From the NCBI GenBank assembly GCA_013001295.1, contig JABDMW010000021.1, positions 1 to 64,000 on the forward strand: 64,000 bases of DNA. Reading direction: 5' to 3'. Below the pieces are notes generated by a model. It had not been told where the DNA came from. It worked only from the letters and a program-made list of their open reading frames with translations, and made no database searches. Position numbers and translations under genes: made by a program. Positions 1 through 7,838 of this stretch are shown here, in pieces; position 1 is the stretch's first letter; each line of letters starts with the position of its first letter. The stretch is from Hyphomonadaceae bacterium. Lineage in GTDB: Bacteria; Pseudomonadota; Alphaproteobacteria; Caulobacterales; Maricaulaceae.

Positions 1-2
1 AT

Positions 3-686
3 ATGGAAGTCTGTGTTCGCCAGGAAGTCCCGATCATCATCACATCATTGCGCGCCCCCAAACAGATTATGGAAGCCGTGCACAGCTATGGTGGTATTGT
101 GCTGCATGACGTTATTAATATCCGACACACCAAGAAAGCTTTGTCTGAAGGTGCCGACGGGATCATTGCCGTTTGCGCCGGTGCTGGCGGACATGCGGGT
201 GTTATGTCGCCCTATGCTTTGCTTCCGGAAATACGTGAGTTTCACGACGGACCGCTTTTATGCTCCGGATCAATTGCAACAGGTGGATCAATTCTGGGAG
301 CGCTCGCGATCGGCGCGGACCTCGCTTATATCGGAACCCGGTTCATCGCCGCCAAAGAAGCCAACGCGCCAGAGGCTTATAAAGATATGGTCGTCGATGC
401 GACGGGCAAGGACATTGTCTACACATCGTTATTTACAGGCGTCGAAGGAAATTACTTAGCAGAATCGGTTCGTAATGCTGATATGGATCCAGACAATCTT
501 CCGTCTGCAGACAAATCGACAATGAACTTCGGGTCCGGCGGCAATACGAAAGCGAAAGCCTGGCGGGATATCTGGAGTGCGGGCCAAGGTGCGGGCAGTA
601 TTCATGAGGTCAATACAGTTCAGGAAATAGTCGATGATATGAAGGCCGAATACAAAGCGGCAAAAAAGCGTATTCTACAAATTTGA
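3..686 (+). CDS. Nitronate monooxygenase / 2-nitropropane dioxygenase family flavoprotein (5' truncated by window)
   Basis: This is the C-terminal 227 residues of an FMN-dependent nitronate monooxygenase-family TIM barrel. The family oxidises alkyl nitronates, and many members are annotated only as NAD(P)H-dependent flavin oxidoreductases. The visible signature is a glycine/alanine-rich stretch ending GAGGHAG after ADGIIAVCA, which in this family carries the active-site histidine and phosphate-binding loop; a second loop (SIATGGSILGALAIGADLAYIGTRF) follows. Family members are usually 320-380 residues, so the reading frame must begin upstream of the window; the ATG at position 3 is internal. 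No operon partner is visible downstream: the next gene starts 133 bp later with its own ribosome binding site. The family assignment is firm; the substrate is unknown. Confidence 0.85.
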   Translation: MEVCVRQEVPIIITSLRAPKQIMEAVHSYGGIVLHDVINIRHTKKALSEGADGIIAVCAGAGGHAGVMSPYALLPEIREFHDGPLLCSGSIATGGSILGALAIGADLAYIGTRFIAAKEANAPEAYKDMVVDATGKDIVYTSLFTGVEGNYLAESVRNADMDPDNLPSADKSTMNFGSGGNTKAKAWRDIWSAGQGAGSIHEVNTVQEIVDDMKAEYKAAKKRILQI

Positions 687-819
687 TTGGCGACATGAAC
701 TGAAGATAAATTGTCTGCTCGTTTAGTAGGTAAGAGGCGGTCATTGCATGTTGCCTATTCAACTGCCTTGGTGTTATTAACACCTGTTAATTAATTCCAC
801 AGCCTTGAGGGAGGTCAGC

Positions 820-1929
820 ATGGGGAGTTTTGGTAAGTGGCTCACAGGGATTGTTATCCTTGCTATAGCTGCATTACTTTTCCAACTCCTTACGCCTTGG
901 GGCGCAAGAGCTCATTCCGTTAAAATGGGTGAGTCGGTCAAAGAGGCCCTGAATACGGCCGGGTTTTCAAGTATCGATGTGGATATGTCGGGAAATGTCG
1001 CGCGGCTCTCCGGGACCACACCAAGTGAAGACGTAAAAAATACAGTTGTGACAACAGCTGAAAACACATTTTGCGAAAAATGCACAGATCGCAAAAACGA
1101 TAATATTTGGCACGAAGTCGACGCACGAGATTTAACCGTCAAAAAACTTGTCCCTACCGTTAGCCCGTATACGCTTTCAGGCATGCGCGATGATAATGGC
1201 GGTGTAATCCTGAATGGGTATGCTTCCAGCGAAGCAGAACGGGACGGTATTCTTGCGGATGCAGAAGCCTTGTTTTCGGGTATGGTGACGGACGATAAAA
1301 TTAAAATCGCGACAGGGGCTCCGGATGCAAGCTGGCGCGCTGTCGCAGCGGCGAATCTGGCCGGTCTTGCTAAACTGGACGATGGCGAATTTTCGATGAA
1401 CGGTGAAGACTCATTCTTGAAAGGGATGACAATGTCGACCGATATTCGATCAGAAGTAAACAGTCTCGTTGCGTCCTTGCCTGGCGGATATGGTGGTGCT
1501 GCCAATATCGTTGTCCCCAACGCAGAAGCCGATAATACAGGGACGATCAATTCTGAAGAAGTTTGCCAGGGCTTGTTTGACGATCTAAAAGGCGACGCTA
1601 AAATCAATTTCGCTTATAATCGTGCAGAAATAAATGATGAGGCAAGCTTGACGCTCATCAGGTCATTGGCATCAGCGGCAAAACAATGTTCAAATTTTCG
1701 CATCACTGTCGATGGTCACACGGACGCCGATGGCTCCGAAGCCTACAACCTTGATTTAAGTCGTCGTCGCGCTGAAGAGGTCGTCAGGAATTTGGTTGCA
1801 TTCGGCGTTGATGTGAATAACATTTCTGGTGGTGGATATGGTGAGTCCCGTCCGATAGCCAGTAATGACACACCGGAGGGTATGGCGAAAAACCGTCGTA
1901 TCGAATTTACAGTTACTCGTTCCAAATAG
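820..1929 (+). CDS. OmpA-family protein with N-terminal membrane anchor and BON-like region
   Basis: A 369-residue protein with one hydrophobic segment near the N-terminus (about residues 8-25, no obvious signal-peptidase site). A long periplasmic region follows, and the C-terminus is an OmpA-like peptidoglycan-binding domain (about residues 257-369) with the motif TVDGHTDADGSEAYNLDLS and the closing NRRIEF. The middle region (about 30-250) has alternating short beta/alpha stretches such as VARLSGTTPSEDV and GGVILNGYASSEAERD, resembling BON domains. The ATG at 820 is chosen over the TTG at 805 because GAGGGAGG at 807-814 is correctly spaced for it. The stop is 10 bp from the next gene's ATG, so the two are almost certainly one operon. 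Expected role (inference): inner-membrane-anchored peptidoglycan binder. Confidence 0.88.
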   Translation: MGSFGKWLTGIVILAIAALLFQLLTPWGARAHSVKMGESVKEALNTAGFSSIDVDMSGNVARLSGTTPSEDVKNTVVTTAENTFCEKCTDRKNDNIWHEVDARDLTVKKLVPTVSPYTLSGMRDDNGGVILNGYASSEAERDGILADAEALFSGMVTDDKIKIATGAPDASWRAVAAANLAGLAKLDDGEFSMNGEDSFLKGMTMSTDIRSEVNSLVASLPGGYGGAANIVVPNAEADNTGTINSEEVCQGLFDDLKGDAKINFAYNRAEINDEASLTLIRSLASAAKQCSNFRITVDGHTDADGSEAYNLDLSRRRAEEVVRNLVAFGVDVNNISGGGYGESRPIASNDTPEGMAKNRRIEFTVTRSK

Positions 1930-1939
1930 GGGATTTCTC

Positions 1940-3172
1940 ATGGAAAACATTATGTCTTATATTCTTAGCTTCGGATGGTGGGCGCTCCTGCTGTTCGGGA
2001 TTCTCGGATTTATTCTGGGATGGTTGTTTTTTGGTCGCAAGAAAAATGTAGGCGATCTTAGTATTGAAGGCGAAGGCCAATTGCGTGCCGAAGCTGACGG
2101 CCTGCGGGCGCGCATCAATGAGCTTGAGGGCAATTTGGCTGCTCGTGACACAGAAGTGTCCGGTTTGAAGTCAAGTCTTGCAGCAACAGGTACGGGTGCA
2201 ACGGCAGGTGCTGCGGCAACGAAAGCCGCCGCCAACGATGATGATGAAACTTATGCTCTGGAATGGCGCAACCGCTATCTAGCTGCTCGCGTGAAGTATC
2301 TCGAAGGCCGAGTAGCCGAAGGTGGTACCAAGAAAAAAGCTGCGCCTAAGAAAAAAGCTGTCGCTAAAAAATCGACTGCGAAGAAGACAGTTGCCAAAAG
2401 AGCAGCACCTGTAAAAACAGGCGCCACAAAAGCAGCAGTGAAAAAAGCCGCACCGAAAAAGTCGGCAGCGCCTAAGAAGAAGGCAGCTCCGAAGAAAAAG
2501 GCTGTCGCTAAGAAAGCCGTTAAGACGAAAGTGCTTTACGATTCACCTACCGAAGGTAAGCCTGATGATCTTAAACTGATTAGCGGTGTTGGTCCGAAGC
2601 TTGAGAAAATGTTGAACAAGACCGGCGTTTACTACTTCCCGCAAATCGCGAATTGGAAGAAAGCCGACGTCACGATGGTCAATGACAAACTGGGTGCATT
2701 CCCGGGACGTATTGAGCGTGACGAATGGGTGCGCCAGGCCAAAGGCCTGGCCAAAGGCGCAGGTGCGGCTAAAGCTGCTCCTAAAAAGGCAGCCCCTAAG
2801 AAAGCCAAAGCCAAGCCTGCTGCTAAGAAAAAGACTCCGGCGAAGAAATCAGCCGCAAATGCAAATGAGAAGTATTACGCGAAGATTCGTAAATATGACT
2901 CACGGGCGAGCACGACCGTGATTGACAATATCGTCAAATATTGCGGACCGGCTCTTCGATCGCGTGATGCATCACTGATCGCATGTTCGGACGAAGCGGA
3001 ATTAAACCGCGTAGCCAAAGGCTTCTGCACCAAGAAGCTGGGCATGACATCAGGTCAGACTGAAGCTGTTAAGAATACATGTGAGAAAATGAAAGCGGAC
3101 CGGATGAAAAACCGGGCTGTCTTCTACTACCTGCTGGCAAAAGCAGAAGGCAAGCTCAGCCTGTTTAAGTAA
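1940..3172 (+). CDS. Membrane-anchored histone-H1-like / helix-hairpin-helix / DUF2853 fusion protein
   Basis: A 410-residue mosaic. Residues 6-31 form a transmembrane helix (GWWALLLFGILGFILGWLFF), followed by a predicted coiled coil (about 45-85). Residues 128-198 are lysine/alanine/proline-rich with repeated KKAAPKKK-type units, like bacterial histone H1 tails. Residues about 208-270 are a helix-hairpin-helix domain (LKLISGVGPKLEKML). A second short Lys/Ala tail (271-306) leads into a C-terminal DUF2853 domain (307-410: KYDSRASTTVIDNIVKYCG ... KNRAVFYYLLAKAEGKLSLF). The start at 1940 places the hydrophobic helix at the N-terminus; a longer frame upstream overlaps the OmpA gene and has no ribosome binding site. 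H1 tails and HhH domains both bind DNA non-specifically, so a membrane-tethered nucleoid protein is the natural inference. DUF2853 has no known function. Confidence 0.85.
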   Translation: MENIMSYILSFGWWALLLFGILGFILGWLFFGRKKNVGDLSIEGEGQLRAEADGLRARINELEGNLAARDTEVSGLKSSLAATGTGATAGAAATKAAANDDDETYALEWRNRYLAARVKYLEGRVAEGGTKKKAAPKKKAVAKKSTAKKTVAKRAAPVKTGATKAAVKKAAPKKSAAPKKKAAPKKKAVAKKAVKTKVLYDSPTEGKPDDLKLISGVGPKLEKMLNKTGVYYFPQIANWKKADVTMVNDKLGAFPGRIERDEWVRQAKGLAKGAGAAKAAPKKAAPKKAKAKPAAKKKTPAKKSAANANEKYYAKIRKYDSRASTTVIDNIVKYCGPALRSRDASLIACSDEAELNRVAKGFCTKKLGMTSGQTEAVKNTCEKMKADRMKNRAVFYYLLAKAEGKLSLFK

Positions 3173-3199
3173 TAAACCTCTACACTTGTGTAGTTAGAA

Positions 3200-3229
3200 A
3201 AGCCCGCCATCCCGGCGGGCTTATTTTTT
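3200..3229 (+). terminator. Rho-independent terminator after the OmpA-HhH operon
   Basis: A GC-rich stem (AAGCCCGCC paired with GGCGGGCTT, loop ATCCC) is followed by TTATTTTTT. It lies 28 bp after the stop codon of the DUF2853 fusion gene. A nearly identical copy lies at 5676-5705. Confidence 0.9.
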
Positions 3230-3296
3230 GTCGTCAAAGTGAGCAAAGCGGACCCTGAGAATTTTCACCCTATGAACTGTGACGAGCCGACTTTGG

Positions 3297-5357
3297 CTAT
3301 TTTATTCGCACTCGGAATGCCAAGGAAAATGTAGGATCCGGGTCGCCGGATAGAAATGCGCCTTTAGGATTGAGGCAAATATACGTAATTAAGGGGTTCT
3401 CGCCGGCAACGACCGGATCACTGCAAGAGGCGAAATTAGCTGGTTTTGCAACGGCTGTCGAATATCCAACGTCGGTCGCTATATTAAAAGTGAGCCCGGA
3501 AGCAACAATATCCGTGAAGACAACTTCATCGGTTTCGGGTCCGGTCGAGTCAACATCGTCATATATGTAGATAAGATCCGCCGGTATCGGATCGATGATC
3601 AACAGGGAGTCAGCATCAGCACTGCCGCCGCCGGTATTGGAAGCCGTGATGACATATTTCGCGTCATTGCCGGGGAGTGCATACATGCCGTCCAGAATTT
3701 CCACTGTTTTTGTCGCGGTCAAGATGGCTGGTGGTTGGCATATCGTGTCATATTCAACACCATCAATCCATGTGCTGCCACCAATGCGCGAAATGCTGAC
3801 ATACCGGGCGCCACCCGTCGGGATAACCACAGATATTCTGTCGAGTACGTCCAGAGTGCCTTGATTAATTGTCGCAATCGTTGTGTAAGTCGTGTTGTCC
3901 GCAGATGTGGATATTTGGTAATTACTTCCGGCGTCGTTTCTGGCAAGCGACAGCGTAAGGATACTGTCTTGCGGAATTAAATCCGCGAGTTGCAGTGTCA
4001 AAACCGGATTTAAACTATCGTTATTGGCCGAATTTGCATTAGTTGCCGTTGAACCAGCTGGGGTTAGACCGCCAAGTGCATTTGCGCTGTTAACTGCAGG
4101 TGTTATGACAGCGTTGGCATTTCCCGTCTGGCCGATAAGTGTGTAGCCTATGGGACAGCTGGGATTTAATGCCGAAATTGTAAAACTGTAGTCTTCGACT
4201 TCACCATCGCCGGCAGCGTCTTGTTCTATAAGTCCGGGCGCGGTTGACCAGCGAAACCGTGCAAAGGTCGTCGCCGTTGCTGCTGTTGACGGCGCAGTGA
4301 CTAATAATGCGATGCTTCCGTCCGTATCTGTATCCTGAATATCGGTGGCGACCTGTTCACCACTGTCAGTAAAATCGCCGTCATTGTTCCAGTCAAACCA
4401 TGCCTGAAGATAACCTCCCGCACCGGAAACGGATATATCGAGAATTTGAGTTTCACCCTTGGCGAACGATGGCACGCTGACGCCATCGTCTCCGGTATCT
4501 CCTGATGCGGTCGGGCTGTCATATGGGCCCGTATCCGCCGTATTTGCGGCGCCAAGTTCAATACCGGCAACCAGCGTATGAATAGGATTGCCGTAATTAA
4601 TGATCGGCGCGTCGCCATAGTCTTCGTCCATGGTTGAAACAGAGATTGGGCTGGGCAGGAGGCTCGGACAGTCAAAACCAAGTGACGTCAGCCGTGTCAT
4701 ATTACCGGAGCCCAACGTACCGATACGGTATTCAAACGACGTGACGTCCGTGTAAAATGTCGTCACGATATTTGCCTTCGCGGTCGGGTCGATACCGGGC
4801 GCAACCAATGAGGTACGCGACTCAAAACGGATGCGACTCGCCGAAGACGGTCCTGACGCATCTACGTCAAGCTCGGTTGTTGAGCTTAAAAGATATTCGA
4901 CTAAAGTAGCTTCAAATTCGGCATATTCGCGAAGGTCGGCATTGTTGCCGTCTATATCAATCCCGCTGGCAGCTATGTCGAGCATAACTGGTATATTGGT
5001 GCCGGTTACGACGAATGAAACCCTGAAATCCGCCGCGCTCGTGCCTGTCGTATTCAATTCCGGCTGGAAATAATTGACCAAGCCAGAATCGTTATCAATT
5101 GTATTCAAGCTGCCGCCATTGACAAACCCCAATATCGAAACCAACGCATCAACGCCGGTTGTGACATTGTTATATCGATAAATGGCGCCCGCTTGTAAAG
5201 CCGTACCCGATTCGAGCGTCGGGCCGGTGAAAGTCACCTCGTTTACCAGGCGCCCATTGCATACCAGATCGGGCACCTGAGCATAAGCCCGGCCCGGTAA
5301 TATGGTCAATGCCAATAAAATGATCGAAGGTTTCAACCAATGAAAAATTCGGTCCAT
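3297..5357 (-). CDS. Secreted GEVED-domain cell-surface protein
   Basis: A 686-residue exported protein. The start at 5357 has an AAAGGA ribosome binding site. The N-terminus is a classical signal peptide (hydrophobic core IILLALTILPG, cleavage after AYA). Residues about 240-395 form a GEVED domain: it opens DYGDAP, contains AWFDWNNDGDFTDSGEQV, and closes with GEVEDYSF. Residues about 540-686 resemble a DUF11/Ig-like repeat (TKTVEILDGMYALPGNDAKY). Calcium-type DxNxDG loops are present. There is no lipobox, membrane anchor, LPXTG or autotransporter barrel, so the anchoring mechanism is unknown. The gene is convergent with the DUF2853 gene and is bracketed by the intact and broken copies of that gene's 3' end. 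GEVED proteins are generally extracellular or adhesin-like; the ligand is unknown. Confidence 0.85.
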   Translation of the reverse strand: MDRIFHWLKPSIILLALTILPGRAYAQVPDLVCNGRLVNEVTFTGPTLESGTALQAGAIYRYNNVTTGVDALVSILGFVNGGSLNTIDNDSGLVNYFQPELNTTGTSAADFRVSFVVTGTNIPVMLDIAASGIDIDGNNADLREYAEFEATLVEYLLSSTTELDVDASGPSSASRIRFESRTSLVAPGIDPTAKANIVTTFYTDVTSFEYRIGTLGSGNMTRLTSLGFDCPSLLPSPISVSTMDEDYGDAPIINYGNPIHTLVAGIELGAANTADTGPYDSPTASGDTGDDGVSVPSFAKGETQILDISVSGAGGYLQAWFDWNNDGDFTDSGEQVATDIQDTDTDGSIALLVTAPSTAATATTFARFRWSTAPGLIEQDAAGDGEVEDYSFTISALNPSCPIGYTLIGQTGNANAVITPAVNSANALGGLTPAGSTATNANSANNDSLNPVLTLQLADLIPQDSILTLSLARNDAGSNYQISTSADNTTYTTIATINQGTLDVLDRISVVIPTGGARYVSISRIGGSTWIDGVEYDTICQPPAILTATKTVEILDGMYALPGNDAKYVITASNTGGGSADADSLLIIDPIPADLIYIYDDVDSTGPETDEVVFTDIVASGLTFNIATDVGYSTAVAKPANFASCSDPVVAGENPLITYICLNPKGAFLSGDPDPTFSLAFRVRIK

Positions 5358-5474
5358 CAAAAATATCCTTTGTGGCGCACTATAATTATAGTTGTAAAGA
5401 TTAAAATTTCACTCTAATTAGCTATTAATGCAATTTGAGTTGTAAAATCTATAAAAGATAGCGACTAAAAAGCA

Positions 5475-5651
5475 GCGCTGAACCGGATTGCCAAAGGATT
5501 CTGTACGAATAAGTTGGGCATGACATCAGGTCAGACTCAAGCTGTTGCGAAGGTTTGAGAGAAAATGAAAGCAGACCGGATGAAAAACCGTGCTGTCTTC
5601 TATTACCTGCTGGCAAAAGCAGAAGGCAAACTCAGCCTGTTTAAGTCATAA
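5475..5651 (+). pseudogene. Truncated, nonsense-mutated duplicate of the DUF2853 gene 3' end
   Basis: This stretch reproduces the last 59 or so codons of the gene at 1940-3172, followed by the same spacer and terminator. In frame it reads ALNRIAKGFC...MTSGQTQAV and ends KAEGKLSLFKS. A TGA at about 5556-5558 replaces the TGT (Cys) codon of the intact gene. No start codon, ribosome binding site or upstream part of the gene is present. It is therefore a relic, arranged as a direct repeat 2.4 kb downstream of the parent. Confidence 0.9.
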
Positions 5652-5675
5652 ACCTCTACACTTTTGTAGATTGAA

Positions 5676-5705
5676 AAGCCCGCCATCCCGGCGGGCTTAT
5701 TTTTT
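5676..5705 (+). terminator. Duplicated copy of the 3200-3229 terminator
   Basis: It has the same stem and loop as the terminator after the DUF2853 fusion gene, followed by TTATTTTTT. It came with the duplicated 3' end. Because it sits 12 bp beyond the 3' end of the minus-strand DUF3667 gene, it may now also act on that transcript, although the T-run on that strand is short. Confidence 0.85.
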
Positions 5706-5717
5706 GCGGCGAATTAT

Positions 5718-6887
5718 TTAAGCCGCGATTTGGGTCAGGGAATAAACACTGATCCAGACGAGTGCTACAATAAGCATCACCTGGTAAATGAAGCCAATAT
5801 TGATTGTGGTCCAAATCGTCTTGATCCATCCTCGGCCGAACATGCGTTTTAACGAAATAGGCAAATAGATCAGCAGGCCGACAAACAAGGCCTTTGCCAC
5901 GGTTTGACCATTTAAAACCTTGGACAATAAAATTGCCAGCAATAGGGACATGAAGAATACAGAATGGATATAGATGGCATGGATCAAATGATCATAGAGC
6001 AGGGCGTTGGGACCGCGGATATAAATCACGCCAAAAAACATCACCATCGGGACCATGAAAAACATGGCTCTTGGCAACCAGATATTGAATTGTTGATTGA
6101 ACTGGATCGGGTTGGTCAAGAACACGCGTATCGCTTTTTGCAAGTCAAGGGAGTCACCGACTGATCCGTCTGCTATTACATCTTCATTTTCATTCAATTC
6201 ATTGACGAACCCTTCGGCCGTCGCTTTGTCGGTCAGGGCGTCAAATTTGCTTTGGGGCTGAAAAAACAGAAATTCGAAATTATAATTGTTCGGGTCGAAT
6301 TTTAATTCCGTTGTTTCTAACTCTTCAAACGCTTTGTCGAGCGCTTCGGGGTCGTCGCTGTTGGTGGCATCAACAATATCTTTGGAAAAATCTTTGATGC
6401 TCTGCCCGAATGGTGTCTGGACACTAATGGTTCCGCTTTTCTCCTGCGCAAGCTCCTGTGCTGCGATTTGTTCCGGGGTTTTGGGCGAGACAACGATGGC
6501 AAACAAATTTGTCTGCGTGACGCCCATATAAAACAGCAATAGGAAAGTGACGACCAGATATACGCGGATCGGGGCGGAATAGGTGGTGCGCCGCCCATCC
6601 GCATATTCACGTGCGACTTTACCAGGTTTAAAGATCAGTGCCGCCCAGGTTCGCCACATCCGGCCTTCGAAAGAAAAGATGCCGCCAAGGGTTTCCGCGA
6701 TCAGACGGAACAGGGATCGTCGTAAATCGTCGTTTTTAAGACCGCACTCACCGCAATAGGCTTGCGGGGTTGCGGCGCCGCAGGAGAGGCAAAATTCGGT
6801 TTGATTGGCTTTGGGAACATCCGTGTTGGGTGCTTCAACGGTTGCGGCCAATAGGGCGGCTTCTGCGTCTGGTAATTCATTTGCCAT
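5718..6887 (-). CDS. DUF3667-type zinc-ribbon membrane protein
   Basis: A 389-residue protein. A four-cysteine zinc ribbon lies near the N-terminus (CLSCGAATPQAYCGECG, about residues 33-49). It is followed by the conserved juxtamembrane block FSFEGRMWRTWAALIFKPGKVAREYADG typical of DUF3667, one membrane helix (VYLVVTFLLLFYMG), a long acidic soluble region, and then three to four C-terminal membrane helices. The start at 6887 is chosen because GAGGGGC precedes it; the frame is open further upstream but has no ribosome binding site there. Function is unknown for the whole family. It is divergent from the SDR gene, with 115 bp of shared upstream DNA. Confidence 0.8.
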   Translation of the reverse strand: MANELPDAEAALLAATVEAPNTDVPKANQTEFCLSCGAATPQAYCGECGLKNDDLRRSLFRLIAETLGGIFSFEGRMWRTWAALIFKPGKVAREYADGRRTTYSAPIRVYLVVTFLLLFYMGVTQTNLFAIVVSPKTPEQIAAQELAQEKSGTISVQTPFGQSIKDFSKDIVDATNSDDPEALDKAFEELETTELKFDPNNYNFEFLFFQPQSKFDALTDKATAEGFVNELNENEDVIADGSVGDSLDLQKAIRVFLTNPIQFNQQFNIWLPRAMFFMVPMVMFFGVIYIRGPNALLYDHLIHAIYIHSVFFMSLLLAILLSKVLNGQTVAKALFVGLLIYLPISLKRMFGRGWIKTIWTTINIGFIYQVMLIVALVWISVYSLTQIAA

Positions 6888-7002
6888 GTCGTGCCCCTCA
6901 TCGAAATTTCGCAAAATTACCACATACGCAACTTTTTGCATATGAAAGTGATTGCGCCGCTCGATCATCCTTCTTATAGTTACACCTTACAAAGGACCCA
7001 TC

Positions 7003-7803
7003 ATGTTTTCAAATCAAAGTATTGCCATTACAGGCGCCGCCGGCGGCATCGGACGTGCCATTGCAGAAAAGTGTATAGCGCTTGGCGCCAAAGTCGCGAT
7101 CAGCGATATTGATAAAGACCGGGTCGAGCAAACGGCATCGGAAATCGGCGCGACCGCCTTTGTCTGTGATGTCAGCGATGAAAATTCAATTCTGGAGTTT
7201 ATCGTTGGAGCCGAAAAGGCCAACGGCCCCATCAATATGTTCGTGTCCAATGCCGGCATTGGCATGCCGGATCTGCCCGGTGGCCATGCAGCCGGAGGAT
7301 CGAATGAGAGTTGGGAGAAGAGCTGGCTCATCAACACCATGGCCAATGTCTATGCCAGCCGGGCTTTGCTGCCGGACTGGATTAAAAGAGGCGAAGGGAG
7401 ATTTGTCGTTACATCTTCTGCTGCCGGGTTATTGGCGCAACTCGGTTCCGGGTCTTACACGGTCACAAAGCACGCGGCCCTCGGCTTCGCTGAATATATG
7501 GCCATGATGCACAAGGATGATGGGGTCAATGTCCACTGTATCTGCCCGCAATACGTCAAAACCAATATGACCAAGGGGATGAAAGTCGTGGATGAGGGGC
7601 CTGACCGGCACATCGAAGCCTCTGACGTTGCTGATGCCTTGGTGGCCGCGATCGAGAAGGAAGAGTTTCTCGTTCTGCCGCATCCGGTGATCGGAGAGTA
7701 TTTTCAACATAAAGCCTCGGATTATAACCGCTATATCGGCGGTATGGCGAAACAGAAACGCCATATTCAATTGGGTGAAGTCCCCAATTTAAAAGAGAAC
7801 TAA
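7003..7803 (+). CDS. Short-chain dehydrogenase/reductase
   Basis: A 266-residue classical SDR. It has the Rossmann motif TGAAGGIG near residue 10, NAG at about residue 83, the catalytic serine in TSSAAG, and the YxxxK pair in YTVTK. ATG 7003 is preceded by AAAGGA at 6991-6996. It is followed after 35 bp by a phosphotransferase gene and then an acyl-CoA dehydrogenase gene on the same strand. SDR + APH + ACAD neighbourhoods in proteobacteria are usually linked to catabolism of hydroxy-acyl or branched acyl-CoA substrates, so this enzyme probably oxidises a hydroxyacyl or secondary alcohol intermediate. That role is inference. Confidence 0.9.
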   Translation: MFSNQSIAITGAAGGIGRAIAEKCIALGAKVAISDIDKDRVEQTASEIGATAFVCDVSDENSILEFIVGAEKANGPINMFVSNAGIGMPDLPGGHAAGGSNESWEKSWLINTMANVYASRALLPDWIKRGEGRFVVTSSAAGLLAQLGSGSYTVTKHAALGFAEYMAMMHKDDGVNVHCICPQYVKTNMTKGMKVVDEGPDRHIEASDVADALVAAIEKEEFLVLPHPVIGEYFQHKASDYNRYIGGMAKQKRHIQLGEVPNLKEN

Positions 7804-7838
7804 ATGATCTCTTTAGAGACAGGAGCGACGATTTAAAA

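Noticed and set aside
13-459. Long frame overlapping the nitronate monooxygenase gene in another frame
   Set aside because: Shadow of the real gene: no family resemblance, Arg/Pro/Ser-rich composition typical of frame-shifted coding DNA.
2330-2530. KKAAPKKK-type internal repeats as a possible DNA repeat array or CRISPR-like feature
   Set aside because: The units are irregular at DNA level and lie in frame within a coding sequence; they encode an H1-like tail.
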